From Rhizobium viscosum (GTDB taxonomy: Bacteria > Pseudomonadota > Alphaproteobacteria > Rhizobiales > Rhizobiaceae): a stretch of 64,000 bases of DNA. The notes beneath the pieces were generated by a model. The model searched no databases. It saw only the letters and a program-made list of their open reading frames with translations, and was not told where the DNA came from. The translations under genes and the position numbers were made by a program. Below, in pieces: positions 52,520 to 62,736 of this stretch. The stretch lies in contig NZ_JADBEC010000002.1 of the NCBI RefSeq assembly GCF_014873945.1, positions 1,302,001-1,366,000 of the forward strand. Reading direction: 5' to 3'. The stretch's first letter is position 1; every line of letters starts with the position of its first letter.

Positions 52520-54604
52520 TTACGCAGGCTGGTCCATCGGGATCGTGATCCGGACGGTGGTACCCACGTTTAGCACGCTGTCGATAGCCACGGATCCTCT
52601 GTGTGCGCCGGCTATGCGCGATACCAGGGAAAGTCCCATGCCCGTTCCGGGCACGCCCGCAACATTTGAGCCCCGGGTGAAACGCGTGAGTATGGTATCG
52701 AGATCTGCAGGGGGGATACCGATTCCCCGATCGGAAACCGAGAGGACGATGTCAGGGCCGGCGCGAACGCACTTCAGCTCGATCTCGGCATCGTTGCCGA
52801 AAGAGAATTTGGAAGCATTTTCCAGCAGATTAAGGATGGCAAGGCCCATCATATCGGCGTCGGCGAAAATTTCGACCTTCTCGATGCCGGCTTCGAATTC
52901 GACACGGATATCCCGCTGAAGAAGATCCCGTCCGCGCGCAGCGGTCGCCAGGACGAGCTCCGAGATCGAAACTTTTTCCGGTGTCGGCTGAACGGAAGGT
53001 CCTTGCAGACGGCTTCTCGCGACATTCACTTCAAGCACTTCTACCAATCGGGCGACACCCATCCGGACGCGCTCCAGCCGGTGAAGATTGGCCTTGTCCT
53101 TCTTGCCAAGGCTCACGGCAATGGCATCCACATAAGATCGGATTGCTGCGAGCGGCGTGCGGTATTGATGGCCGAGGACTTCCATGAACCGGACTTGCTG
53201 TTCCTGGGAGGCGAGTTCAGCGCGTAACGCCTCCTCGGCGGTTTGTTTCGCCTGCCGGAGTTCCGCCGTCCGTTCCATGACCAGGACGTTTGCCTGATGC
53301 TCGGCCGCCTTGGCCGCCACGAGCAGCTCGTTCTGCATGGAACGGTTGAGCGTCTCGGCGGCGCGCAGCCGGAATCCGATGGCGCCGGTCAGGAGCACGG
53401 TCTGGATCAGGCAGCTGACGGCATAGGTTTGCGCCACCCAGTTGGGCAACGAAATCACGCCGGTCCGCTGCGTGAAGGTTGCAAACACGCCCAGCCAGAG
53501 GATCACATAGGCGCCGGCGCGCAGCCTGGTTCCGGCCCCGCCGTTATTGGCGGATCGCAGCCCCTGGATGGCGGCCAGCGTCGCGGCAAGGACGCTGGCA
53601 GCGTTTCCGATCGGCGCAAAGGTGATATTGACGCCCGCCCAGGCGCAGATGATGCCGACCACTCCGATCGCCGCGATGAGGCGAAAAAGGCGATTCATCC
53701 ATGGTGCATCGGAGGCCATCTCGAGCACGCTTGCAGTCGCCGCTGCGCCCGCCGTCAGGCCCAGCCAGGTCGTTCCGGCGGAAAAGATATCGTTGCCGGT
53801 GCCGCCATCCGCAAACAGGAAGACGCGCGACAGGCCGAGCGTTCCGAGATAGTTGATCATGGCCACGAGGGTCTGCAGCGCGAGAAGCAGGTAGCTGGTC
53901 CTGCGGTCGAAATAGAGAATGACGGTCTGGATCATCAGCAGCACCGTCATGCCCCCGAACCAGCTGCCGAAAGCCAGGCCCGAGACCGTCGTGCGAAAGG
54001 TGTGGTCCGTCTGCGGATAGAGCTCGGCCGTGAGCGTCAATGCATTGTTGACGCCTGCCGCGCGGATATAGACCAGCGTCGTCTCCCCGGCCTTCAGCGC
54101 CAAGGGCACGACATTGGCGAGACTCGAGAAGAAATCTGTCGGCAGCGGCCGATGATCGCCCATTTCCAGATGCTTGAAGTCGTCACTGCGAAGTCCGGGC
54201 CGGTCCGTGGCAATATAGACATCGATCAGATCCACGAAATTGGGGGTCAGCGACAGCAGGACCGATTGCGAGATGTCGCTGCGGATGACGAATTTCAGCC
54301 AGCCGGCCCTGGTCGTGTAGCCGAGATTGAGACCGTTATCGGCGAGGTGCGCAAATTTGGCCTGATTGCTCTGCGAAAGAACGTCGTCCAGCCGAAGATT
54401 TCTCGTGGGATCGACGAGCATCGTCACATCGCTGGTGAAGCCGGCCTGCGGCAATCCCTCGCGCCGGCTGGTCTCGGCGCGGGCCGATTGCAGGCCGATC
54501 GATGTCAGGAGGAGAACGAAGGCCATCGCGAGGATTGCGAGGCCAATCCTCTGGTAATGCCTGTCGATCTGCGCGCGCAACGGCGTAAACATTGTTCCCG
54601 GCAT
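52520..54604 (-). CDS. Membrane sensor histidine kinase, 7TMR-DISM-like
   Basis: A 694-residue sensor. A signal or first helix (LAMAFVLLLTSIGLQSARA) is followed by a 7TMR-DISM extracellular-like domain, about seven membrane helices and a coiled-coil (AAEHQANVLVMERTAELRQAK). The catalytic part has the H-box GHQYRTPLAAI (the common HELRTPL has become HQYRTPL), N-box NLLENASKF, G1 DRGIGIPPADL and G2 GTGMGLSLV. The start was placed at 54604, just downstream of the response regulator; an ATG at 54592 is a close alternative, and the open frame to 54946 overlaps the regulator and is a shadow. Confidence 0.83.
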   Translation of the reverse strand: MPGTMFTPLRAQIDRHYQRIGLAILAMAFVLLLTSIGLQSARAETSRREGLPQAGFTSDVTMLVDPTRNLRLDDVLSQSNQAKFAHLADNGLNLGYTTRAGWLKFVIRSDISQSVLLSLTPNFVDLIDVYIATDRPGLRSDDFKHLEMGDHRPLPTDFFSSLANVVPLALKAGETTLVYIRAAGVNNALTLTAELYPQTDHTFRTTVSGLAFGSWFGGMTVLLMIQTVILYFDRRTSYLLLALQTLVAMINYLGTLGLSRVFLFADGGTGNDIFSAGTTWLGLTAGAAATASVLEMASDAPWMNRLFRLIAAIGVVGIICAWAGVNITFAPIGNAASVLAATLAAIQGLRSANNGGAGTRLRAGAYVILWLGVFATFTQRTGVISLPNWVAQTYAVSCLIQTVLLTGAIGFRLRAAETLNRSMQNELLVAAKAAEHQANVLVMERTAELRQAKQTAEEALRAELASQEQQVRFMEVLGHQYRTPLAAIRSYVDAIAVSLGKKDKANLHRLERVRMGVARLVEVLEVNVARSRLQGPSVQPTPEKVSISELVLATAARGRDLLQRDIRVEFEAGIEKVEIFADADMMGLAILNLLENASKFSFGNDAEIELKCVRAGPDIVLSVSDRGIGIPPADLDTILTRFTRGSNVAGVPGTGMGLSLVSRIAGAHRGSVAIDSVLNVGTTVRITIPMDQPA

Positions 54605-54651
54605 GTCTGTCGATCCGTCGGGTGAAGCCGTCGCCGGCGCACCGTTTGCCT

Positions 54652-55407
54652 CTAATCCACGACGAGCGGATCGATGAAACGCACGCCGACCGCGTGCACG
54701 CCCTGGAGGGGCAGCTCGACACCGGCGACCACGGCCTTTTGGCGCAGCCGGCGCAATGCCGCATCGAGACCCCTGTTTTCGGCGCTCGGGGTTCCGTAGC
54801 CCATGATGTCCGCCAGAACGGGCCGCGCTATCGCTTCTCCTTTGGCCTTCGCGAATTGCTCGAGAAGCATGACTTCCCGGCCCGACAGGTCCAGCATCGA
54901 TCCGTTGGGCGCGACAAGCCGGCTGCGATAGCGATTGAGGCGCCACGGCTGGACCCGATCGCCCTGCGCGGCCGCCGGTGTGGCTCCGGAGCCGACGCGC
55001 CGCGCCAGGTTTCGCACCGTCGTCAGCAGCTCTTCGCCATCCACCGGCTTGCTGAGATAGAGATCGGCACCCTCGGAATAGCCGCGCTTGCGATCGTCGC
55101 GGCCGGTCTTTGCGCTGAGCGCGATGATGCCCATGCGGCGTTCTTCCGCGATGTCGCGGATCAGGTCGTAACCGGATGCATCCGGCAGATTGATATCGAC
55201 GATCGCTATGTCGAAATTCTTGCCGCGCAGTGCCTTGTAGAAAGCAAGACCGGATGGGGCTTCCGTGACCGTGATCCCGCTCAGCCGCAGATAGTCCGCC
55301 AGCCCTTCACGCAGAGCATTGTCATCCTCGATGAGGATCACGGAGACAGGCGGTGACGCTAAGTCTGATGTTCTGGAATCTCGCCGCAGGGCGCGATTGT
55401 TATCCAT
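54652..55407 (-). CDS. Response regulator, OmpR family
   Basis: A 251-residue two-domain regulator. The receiver domain has the acidic pair in LIEDDNALR, the phosphoacceptor Asp in IAIVDINLP and the Lys in LSKPVDGEE. The C-terminal winged helix contains LSGREVMLLEQFAKAKG and ends with GVHAVGVRFI, with an insertion (MGYGTPSAENRGLDAALRRLR) in the recognition region. It is encoded immediately upstream of the sensor kinase, its probable partner. The divergent autotransporter gene is a possible target. Confidence 0.88.
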   Translation of the reverse strand: MDNNRALRRDSRTSDLASPPVSVILIEDDNALREGLADYLRLSGITVTEAPSGLAFYKALRGKNFDIAIVDINLPDASGYDLIRDIAEERRMGIIALSAKTGRDDRKRGYSEGADLYLSKPVDGEELLTTVRNLARRVGSGATPAAAQGDRVQPWRLNRYRSRLVAPNGSMLDLSGREVMLLEQFAKAKGEAIARPVLADIMGYGTPSAENRGLDAALRRLRQKAVVAGVELPLQGVHAVGVRFIDPLVVD

Positions 55408-55904
55408 GAAGTAAATGCCGTCAAAAATGCAACCTATGCGGATATGATTTCATCATACCTATTTTTACGTCACCCGGCAAGCCGATGCAGCCGATAGCAT
55501 GGCCGTTGTCCACGGCTCTGTTCATCTTCAACACGGCTGAAGGCGGTTGGACACCCGAGGTAAAGCGATCGGCGCGGCGCTGCCAAACTGGGATCATCTT
55601 CCTTTTCAGGTAGCAGACCGGTCCTGCAGCCGGTGATTCGCCGCAGCAGCACGCCAACAGGAGCAAAATAAGGCATCCCGAGTGACATTTCCTTCCCGCA
55701 AATGGCGGCTCCACAGCCACACCCCGCAGAAATCGACCGGCCGGCATTCCCCGTCGTGCCGCTGCGTTCCCAGGCGTAGCATCCAAGCGCCTTTGTCAGC
55801 CTTCCCGGACGCCGGGTCTTTTCATTTCTGTCTATCGAGCGCCGCCCTCCGCCATTTCGGGTGAGGGGCGGGGCGGACCTCGAACGCGGCCCAGGGACAT
55901 AGAC
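55408..55904. promoter_or_regulatory. Divergent region between the response regulator and the autotransporter
   Basis: A 497-base gap with no family-like open frame. AT-rich bases at 55440-55475 probably hold the response-regulator promoter. CCAGGGACA precedes the GTG start of the autotransporter. No obvious direct repeats for regulator binding were seen by eye. Confidence 0.45.
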
Positions 55905-58900
55905 GTGACGCTATCTCGAAAATTATCCAACTTTCTGTTTTCGTATTCAGACCATTTTCCACGCTTTTCAGTCGGCGCGGGGATTCTGCGCTTCCTGGCG
56001 GCCTTGTGGCAGTCGATTCCGGGCTCGAAAAGCCGGGCGTCGGCGGGCGCAGCATATTACAGCTTGGCCATCGTGTTCTTCGGGTTGGTGCTGGCTGCGG
56101 TGCCGGCGCCGGTGTATGCCGACGAAGGCTACTCCTGTTCCTTCGATTTTACGGTGCCTAAAGCCCTGCAGGCATATAATATCGATACTTACCAGGGCGG
56201 CGATTGCGACAACCTGCGTCTAGGACTTTTTGAGAACTTCGGCTTGTTTGTTTCTGAGCAGACGCCGTTCGCCGCCAATGGCGCGAGACCGTTACGTGCC
56301 GCAAGCGGAAATTGGTACACGTTCACGCAGATAAACGGGCGCTACCAATTCAGCCTCACTGATCAGGTTGCGGAAGGTATCGATACGTTCTACCTCCATT
56401 ATTATAACGGCGACGGCGAGGGCGAGGGAGAGAACGCACCTACCACGGTCGGTACCTTCACCCTTCATCTGACCGCTCCCCCAATTCCCCCGGTGCCGAC
56501 CGTCACGGCCATTTCGCCCAGCAGCGGAAGGATCGGCGGCGGCGCTTCGGTCACGATATCAGGGGCGGGATTCGGTGCGGTACCAGATAACGGCGCGGTC
56601 AAGTTCGGTAATGCCACTGCCGAATACACAGTCGTCAGTGATAGCCAGATCACCGCGACCTCACCGGCAGCCAATGGCGAGGGGACGGTCGCGGTCACCG
56701 TGACGACGGCGGGCGGCACCAGTCCGGAAAGCAACAACGCGGCATTCACCTATGTGGCCGCCCCCGTCATCACGGGCCTCTCCACCTCAGAGGGGCCGAC
56801 CTCCGGCAATTTCACGGTCAAGATCCTTGGCAGCGGTTTTTCCAACGTGGCACAAGTGCTGTTCGGTTCAAATGCGGCCCTATTCGAAGTTAATGGTGAC
56901 GGGGAGATTCACGCATACGCACCGTCCCATGACGCGGGCACCGTCTATATCACCCTCAGGGGGCTTAACGGCACCAGCGCTGCAAACGATGCCAGCAAGT
57001 TCACCTATAAGGCGCCAGCGTCAAGCGACGCGACGCTTTCCAGCCTGGCTTTCCCCAACGTGTCACTCAGCCCGACTTTCAGCTCCGGCACCGAGGTCTA
57101 TCGGGCGACGGTACCCAACAGCCAGTTCATGACCACCGCCATCCCGACCGCGACCGACCCCGACGCCCGTGTCGAGGTCAACGGTCAGCCGGTCCTGGCA
57201 GGGTCCAGTTCCAACGCAATCAATCTTGAGCCCGGGGAAAACACGGTTATCGTGAAGGTCACGGCTCCCGACGAAACGACGACGAAAACCTACACCGTTA
57301 TCATCACCCGCCAGGAGCCGGACGCGCAGCAGCTCAGCCTTCTACCTGCCGATGGCACGTCATTTCCGCTTCAGGTGGGGCAGTATTTCCAACAGATGCT
57401 GGTTCCGAGCGGCGGGGTGGGGATTTATGCATTCGGGCTCGATCCCAACGGCGACGATCTGCCACCCGGAATTCATCTGTCGTCCGACGGCATGTTTTCC
57501 GGCAGTCCGACTGCAGCCGGCGACAGCTACGTCAGGATCGTGCTCGTGGACAACAACGGCGAGAACAGGGTTACCAACACATATCACTTCTCGGTTTCGG
57601 AAGCGCCGGAGCAGAGCCTGACGCTTGCGCCATCGGATGGCACGACTATCCATGCCACGAAGGGGGTGTTTTTCAGGCAGGCCTTCATCGCCTCGGGCGG
57701 CAGCGGCTCCTATCACTACTTTGTCACGGGCGCGGTGCCGCAGGGCTTGATGATCGAAGAAAACGGGACGATTTCGGGAACGCCAACGCTGACTGGGACT
57801 TACTATCTCAGCTACAGGGTCATGGACGCCGCCGACCCCTCGCTTTCCGTTGAAGCCAAATATACGCTGATCATCGACACGGCCTCATCGACATCCTTTA
57901 CTTTCAGCCCGGCAAGCGGCTCGCGTCTGACCGCGGGCATGGCGGGCGAGGAATACGATGCCAGCATTACCGCGACTGGCGGCTCGGGCGAACTGACATA
58001 TCGCCTGGAAAGCGGTGACCTGCCTGATGGCCTGTCGCTCGACGCTTCCACAGGTGAGTTGAAGGGGACCGTGGATGAAGGTGCCGATATCCGGGACTAT
58101 ACGTTCACGATCAGCGCTACCGACAGTAATGACCAGACGGGAAGCGCGACCTATACGCTTACCATCAAGACACGAACCGTCACCGCTGCCGACAAGGTGG
58201 TCAGCGTTTCCGCTGGATCGTCGCCGCTCAACGTCAACCTCGTGAAGGGTGCGACGGGCGGTCCCTTCGTGAATGCCGAGATGACCTATGTCGAGCCGGC
58301 CAATGCCGGAACGGTAGCCATCGTCAACGGCGAGTTCGCCCAGTCCAACGGCCCGACGGCGATCGGCTGGTACCTGAAGTTCACGCCGAACAGCTCCTAT
58401 CAGGGCGAAGTGCGGGTGGGCTACCGGCTGACGAGCGCGCTCGGCGTCTCCAATACCGGCACTGTCACCTATATGCTGGCCGCCGATGCGGCCAAGGTGG
58501 CCGAGGATATCGATCATCTCGTGCATGGCTTCGTGCAGAGCCGTCAGAACCTGATTGCCAACAGCGTCCATGTGCCGGGCCTGATGGAACGGCGGCAGAT
58601 GGCGAATGCCACCGATCCGGTCACGGCGCGCATGATGCCGTCGGACCAGGGGATGACCGTCAGCTTCTCCACCAGCCTGGCGCAGATCGAGGCCGCGCGC
58701 GACAATGCGGATGGCCTTGGTGGCGGCAATGCGGAACTGTCGCCGTTCAATATCTGGATCGACGGCACGTTCCTGGCCCATAGCCGCGACGAGAACGACG
58801 GCAAGTGGGGCGCCTTCGCCATGATCTCCGCCGGCGCCGATTACCTTCTCACCGACAAGGCGCTGGTCGGCCTTTCCGTTCACTACGACCGGATGACCGA

Positions 58901-59480
58901 CCCGACGGAAGAGGATGCCGAACTGACCGGCAATGGCTGGCTTGCCGGCCCCTATGCCTCGCTGGAAATCGGCAAGGGCGTGTTCTGGGATACGAGCCTG
59001 CTCTACGGCGGTTCGGCCAACGATATCGACACGGCCTTCTGGGACGGCAATTTCGATACGTCGCGCTGGCTGTTCGACACCTCGGTCTCCGGCCGGTGGA
59101 ACCTCGATGCGGTGACCACGATCCAGCCGAAGCTCAGGGCGATCTACCTGTCGGAAAAGGTCGATGACTACATCGTCGAAAATGACGGCGGCGACGTGAT
59201 CGGCCTCGACGGCTTCACCGAGGAGCAGCTGCGCGTCAGCATCGGCGCGGAGATCGCCCGCGTATCGACGCTGGAAAACGACATGACGCTGACGCGCAAG
59301 TTCGGCGGCACAGTCGGCTACTCGGCAGTGGACGGCAGCGGCATGTTCGGCTCCGTCACGGCCGGGCTGTCGCTGCAGATGGCGGACGGCTGGTCGATCG
59401 ATGGCGGGCTGCTGTTCAACATCGAAGGCGACGGCGACAAATCCGTCGGCGGCAAGGTGGGCGTCAGCGGGCGGATGTAG
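55905..59480 (+). CDS. Large Ig-domain autotransporter adhesin-like protein
   Basis: A 1191-residue type V secreted protein beginning with GTG. An extended signal region is cleaved probably after VYA near residue 72. The passenger holds two IPT/TIG domains (about 193-280 and 285-368, each opening VTAISPSSG- or ITGLSTSEG-like), a cadherin-like beta-sandwich (about 371-466, ending TKTYTVIITRQ) and three putative Ig domains (about 470-565, 568-660, 662-760; motifs LPPGIHLSSDGMFSGSP, PQGLMIEENGTISGTP, LPDGLSLDASTGELKG). The last 270 or so residues are an autotransporter beta-barrel with alternating aromatic strands, although the C-terminal residue is Met and not Phe. Likely a surface adhesin. Confidence 0.88.
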   Translation: MTLSRKLSNFLFSYSDHFPRFSVGAGILRFLAALWQSIPGSKSRASAGAAYYSLAIVFFGLVLAAVPAPVYADEGYSCSFDFTVPKALQAYNIDTYQGGDCDNLRLGLFENFGLFVSEQTPFAANGARPLRAASGNWYTFTQINGRYQFSLTDQVAEGIDTFYLHYYNGDGEGEGENAPTTVGTFTLHLTAPPIPPVPTVTAISPSSGRIGGGASVTISGAGFGAVPDNGAVKFGNATAEYTVVSDSQITATSPAANGEGTVAVTVTTAGGTSPESNNAAFTYVAAPVITGLSTSEGPTSGNFTVKILGSGFSNVAQVLFGSNAALFEVNGDGEIHAYAPSHDAGTVYITLRGLNGTSAANDASKFTYKAPASSDATLSSLAFPNVSLSPTFSSGTEVYRATVPNSQFMTTAIPTATDPDARVEVNGQPVLAGSSSNAINLEPGENTVIVKVTAPDETTTKTYTVIITRQEPDAQQLSLLPADGTSFPLQVGQYFQQMLVPSGGVGIYAFGLDPNGDDLPPGIHLSSDGMFSGSPTAAGDSYVRIVLVDNNGENRVTNTYHFSVSEAPEQSLTLAPSDGTTIHATKGVFFRQAFIASGGSGSYHYFVTGAVPQGLMIEENGTISGTPTLTGTYYLSYRVMDAADPSLSVEAKYTLIIDTASSTSFTFSPASGSRLTAGMAGEEYDASITATGGSGELTYRLESGDLPDGLSLDASTGELKGTVDEGADIRDYTFTISATDSNDQTGSATYTLTIKTRTVTAADKVVSVSAGSSPLNVNLVKGATGGPFVNAEMTYVEPANAGTVAIVNGEFAQSNGPTAIGWYLKFTPNSSYQGEVRVGYRLTSALGVSNTGTVTYMLAADAAKVAEDIDHLVHGFVQSRQNLIANSVHVPGLMERRQMANATDPVTARMMPSDQGMTVSFSTSLAQIEAARDNADGLGGGNAELSPFNIWIDGTFLAHSRDENDGKWGAFAMISAGADYLLTDKALVGLSVHYDRMTDPTEEDAELTGNGWLAGPYASLEIGKGVFWDTSLLYGGSANDIDTAFWDGNFDTSRWLFDTSVSGRWNLDAVTTIQPKLRAIYLSEKVDDYIVENDGGDVIGLDGFTEEQLRVSIGAEIARVSTLENDMTLTRKFGGTVGYSAVDGSGMFGSVTAGLSLQMADGWSIDGGLLFNIEGDGDKSVGGKVGVSGRM

Positions 59481-59489
59481 GCGAGTGGT

Positions 59490-59520
59490 CACGGCCGGCG
59501 TTGAAGTGATGCCGGCCGTG
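59490..59520 (+). terminator. Terminator-like hairpin after the autotransporter
   Basis: A perfect 10-bp stem, CACGGCCGGC and GCCGGCCGTG, with an 11-base loop, lies 10 bases after the stop. The T-tract is poor (TTGATGGGG), so termination may be inefficient or Rho-assisted. Confidence 0.55.
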
Positions 59521-59585
59521 TTGATGGGGTGAGGCTGTTCCGCTTATGGGATGTGCTGTCACTTTCCATTTAATTTGGTTCATCC

Positions 59586-60834
59586 TCAATCTCTGTGATT
59601 CAGCGGCATCATTCTCGCCCTCATCAGCTCTGGGTCGGCGCGACCGTATATTGCTCGCTTCAGCATCTTGAGGTTAATCCGCCCTTCGGTTTGACCGTTG
59701 CTCCACGGGAGTTCGATTGCATTTTTGACGGCATCAATATCCCGGCGCAAAATGCTGGCGAAACGCATGATTGCCGTTAGCTCGGTGTCTATGGCCTCGT
59801 CGATCCATTCATCCAGTGCCAGCGAGCACCTGCTGCGCAAGATGCCGTTGAAGCGCATGGCCAAGCCACGCACGATGGCGAACGCTCGAGAGCCCTGCTT
59901 CAATGCATTGACCTTTCTGGCCTGACGATCTGGCAGCAGGCCGCGCGGTTTTATGCACAAAGCTGCAGCCACCACAGACGAGATCATATGGCCGGTTTCG
60001 GGATCGCGGGCGGGTTCTGAAACATTCACATCCGGAGGCGGTTCGTCGGGTTGAATGTTTTCGGCTTCACGCCACACCTTCAACAGGCGCTCCAGATTGC
60101 AGCGGCTGCCCGTGTAGCCGCGGTTCTTGATATCGTAAAACAGATGGCGCCCAATGCAGTTTCCATTCTTCCAGCATTCGGCCAGAAAAGCTTCAAAATA
60201 GAGTGGCGATGTCGGATTCAGCGCTGCCGGTTTCTGTCTCGAGGTGCATCGGAAGTAAGCCAATTCGAGATGCTGCGGCGCTCGTATCCGGCCGCCTTCC
60301 AATCTCGCTGTAAGTGAGGCCCTGCTGGCGCAAAGCTTGAAGCGTGTCGAATATTTCCTGACGGGATTGTCTGTGCGCCAAGCGGGCTCGGCGGTGTTGT
60401 GCCGTAGCGCTGGCGATAGCATCTTCGGAGAGAATGGGTCTCACATGCGCGCGACCATAAACGCTCATCTGTTCCTTGATTACCTCCCTCAGATTTTGGA
60501 CCAGATGAAAACGGTCAGCCACCTGGCGGGCCTGCGGTGCGCCCTCCCCGGCTGCCTGGGCATACAAACCACAGCGATCTCGGCTAACGACCTCGATGGT
60601 CGGACGTTCTTGCAACCATGCTTTTGCGCTCTCGACGCTGCGGTCGTCCAAAACATCGACGACCGATTGGCGCTCGGGATCGACCATGATCGTGCCGTAC
60701 CGTGAGGAATGCCGCCAGCTCCAATCATCAATGCCCACAACCCGAACATTGTCTTTTTGCATGGACACCGGATTACCGCGCTTCAATTGCCGCGAGATCG
60801 TGTCGTCGCTGACCGGCATGCCGAGCCGATGCAT
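59586..60834 (-). pseudogene. ISL3-family transposase, N-terminally truncated with two frameshifts
   Basis: Readable as an ISL3 DDE transposase from LMHRLGMPVSDD, through GIDDWSWR, VVSRDRCGLYA and LVQNLREVIKEQ, to QGLTYSEIG. The frame then changes near 60288-60298 (next readable piece GYERRSISNWLTSDAPRD) and again near 60222-60235 (next piece ALNPTSPLYFEAFLAECWKNG). The end contains LPWSNGQTEGRINLKMLKRA. The N-terminal zinc-finger part is missing; just upstream the frame differs and encodes an unrelated fragment ending SPVVRERT. It is an inactive insertion-sequence remnant. No terminal repeats were identified. Confidence 0.85.
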
Positions 60835-61074
60835 CAAGTTCTCTCCCGGACGACAGGGGATCCATACATTTCCAGCGCTTGCTTGTACCAGTCCAGATCC
60901 GACACCACTGTGGAGATGTCCGCCGTCGTTAAGCCTCAAACCAACAAACCGGCACGCACGCCGTTGACAGGAACCTAAATGAGGATCGTTGACGACGAAG
61001 AAATGTCGCCATCCTCCGCCTTGAAGGGATCTGAACCTGCCGCCCGTTAGCCAGCTAAATCTACGGTGCTGAAA

Positions 61075-62394
61075 TTACGAGATAAAGTCCTTGATCAATC
61101 GACAGTGAGAAGTCGGTGGCTCAACAGGTCTGGAAGTGCTGTCACCCTTGAATACCGAATACAAAGCCTCTTCCAAGCCTTCGCAGGCGCGCCAGATCAG
61201 CTTTGCAACCTGCAAATTCTTAAAATCCATCGCGACGTCATCGCGCAAAGGGGCAGTTGCGTCGCAAACGTGCTGGAGAAGCGTCCAGCCTTCTGCCTGC
61301 TGCAACAGGTCCATCGCTTCAGGCACAAAGCGCGAATAGTCAGGGACCGCGCCAGCGGAACACATCTGCGCCAGGGCGACAAGTTTATCGGCCCTCAATT
61401 CATCACGCCGAGCCGCGCTTTGTCGAAACTCTTCGGAGAACATCGAGTTTACAATTCCACTGAATACCGCCGCAAAGGCTTCAGCGGCGGAAAATGCATT
61501 GGATGCTTCAGGGAAACCCGTGTACGGGCGAAGCGTGTCGCGCAAGTCTTGCACACGGTCTCGTGCAGGCGGATGCGTCGTAAAGCTCACGCTCGCGGAC
61601 GTCACCGTTTCTTCGTAACGCTCCCATTCACGGTGCGAAAGAAGGGCAAATTCCCAGCCTGCATATTGATCGAGAACTGATGACCATCTCGAGGGCCCGG
61701 CCGTTTTCCAATTGCGAGGAACAGCGCAAGTCGATCAGCCGACAATTCCTCTCGCCAGTCCGCGGAAAGTCCCTCCAAGCCGACTTGTAGCTCGTTGAGA
61801 AAAGCGTCAGAACCTGGCGGCACATCAGCCAGAAGCCCGTGTGAGAACTCGTGGCAGATCAAAAAGATCTCGGCTTCCATGGCCAGCATTCCGGCACGAC
61901 TGCCTGATGCTCATCAATCTCAAAATCTTGAAACACGGTGGAGCTCCGTGTCGCCGAGTACCAAAGAACGCTCGGTTCATCCGCAGAACCGACTCGTCGT
62001 ACGGGACAGTAACGTCGGGCCCGTGTTGACCTGGCACTTGCCCATCTGAGAATGGTGCTGACCGCGCCGCAAGAAGCCTTGTGATCTTGTCTAGAAAGGT
62101 GGGCATGCCAATGCTGACATTGACCTGATAGGGGACGCTCGACAGGTTAATTGATGCGAGGTCAGAACCTTCCGGCGATACTTCAAGGCGGAAAAACCTG
62201 TCGATCGACCTCCCGAAGCATTGATGGGTTCGCCGAAGGGCCTCCTTCCACGCCCCCGTGACCATGCCACGGGCGAGCTTGTCCGGGGGGAGCTTTCGTT
62301 TGCTATTGCGCGCACGCTCAATCCTTGTTGCAACCCACGAGAGTGAGTCCGTTTCCTGTCGTCTCTTAATTCGCCCTGCTGAAGCTCGGGTCAC
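61075..62394 (-). pseudogene. M48-like zinc metallopeptidase gene broken by several frameshifts
   Basis: Pieces in different frames join into one metallopeptidase. The first part (GTG at 62394 to about 61980) is intact. A second frame carries QDFEIDEHQAVV, a third carries EIFLICHEFSHGLLAD with the HExxH zinc site and EELSADRLALFLAIG with the third ligand region. A fourth piece reads ALEMVIS. The last frame reads DQYAGWEFALLSHREWERYEE (split) and then TTHPPARDRVQDL, the THPP motif common after the active site in M48 enzymes. At least four single-base-type shifts are needed. It overlaps the stop of the small-domain gene (GTGA), so it was the last gene of that operon. Confidence 0.72.
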
Positions 62395-62708
62395 TTGTCG
62401 ATCGCCTTACGCTTCAGTTTGACCTTGATCCCGGCATGGCCACCTACTTCAAAACTTCCAATCAATGAGACTTTGCCTTTCGCATCGATCGAAAGGCTTA
62501 GCTCGATTTCATCCACCTGAAACGGTTGCGTTTCCGGCGGCGGGGCCAGCAATCGGTTCCCGAACTTGTCGATCAGCTCGATCATATTCTCTTCGACCTG
62601 AGCACTGTCGAGTGAGACATGGGCGGTTTGCGCTACTGCGCTGCTGCCTGGTAGAGCACGGCGCACTCTCTCCTCGGCGATGACGTCGATATTGCCAGAC
62701 ATTTCCAT
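62391..62708 (-). CDS. Small trypsin/peptidase-co-occurring-type domain protein (CU044_2847-like)
   Basis: A 103-105 residue protein, intact. The C-terminal pattern DEIELSLSIDAKGKV followed by GGHAGIKVKLKRK resembles the small TCO1/CU044_2847 or Pepco domains reported to accompany peptidases in bacterial conflict systems, where they are thought to help activate or hold effector peptidases. The downstream overlapping gene is indeed a metallopeptidase. ATGs lie at 62708 and 62702; the latter is better spaced from AAGG. Domain assignment is by eye and therefore tentative. Confidence 0.6.
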   Translation of the reverse strand: MEMSGNIDVIAEERVRRALPGSSAVAQTAHVSLDSAQVEENMIELIDKFGNRLLAPPPETQPFQVDEIELSLSIDAKGKVSLIGSFEVGGHAGIKVKLKRKAIDK

Positions 62709-62736
62709 TTCCTTGAGTAGTTTGGTCGCTGGTCCC

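Noticed and set aside
57885..59492. 535-codon minus-strand open frame
   Set aside because: Antisense to the autotransporter barrel; composition is shadow-like.
59586..60834. Programmed frameshifting in the ISL3 transposase
   Set aside because: Two separate shifts using all three frames, plus loss of the N-terminus, fit decay or error better than a single programmed slip; ISL3 elements normally use one frame.
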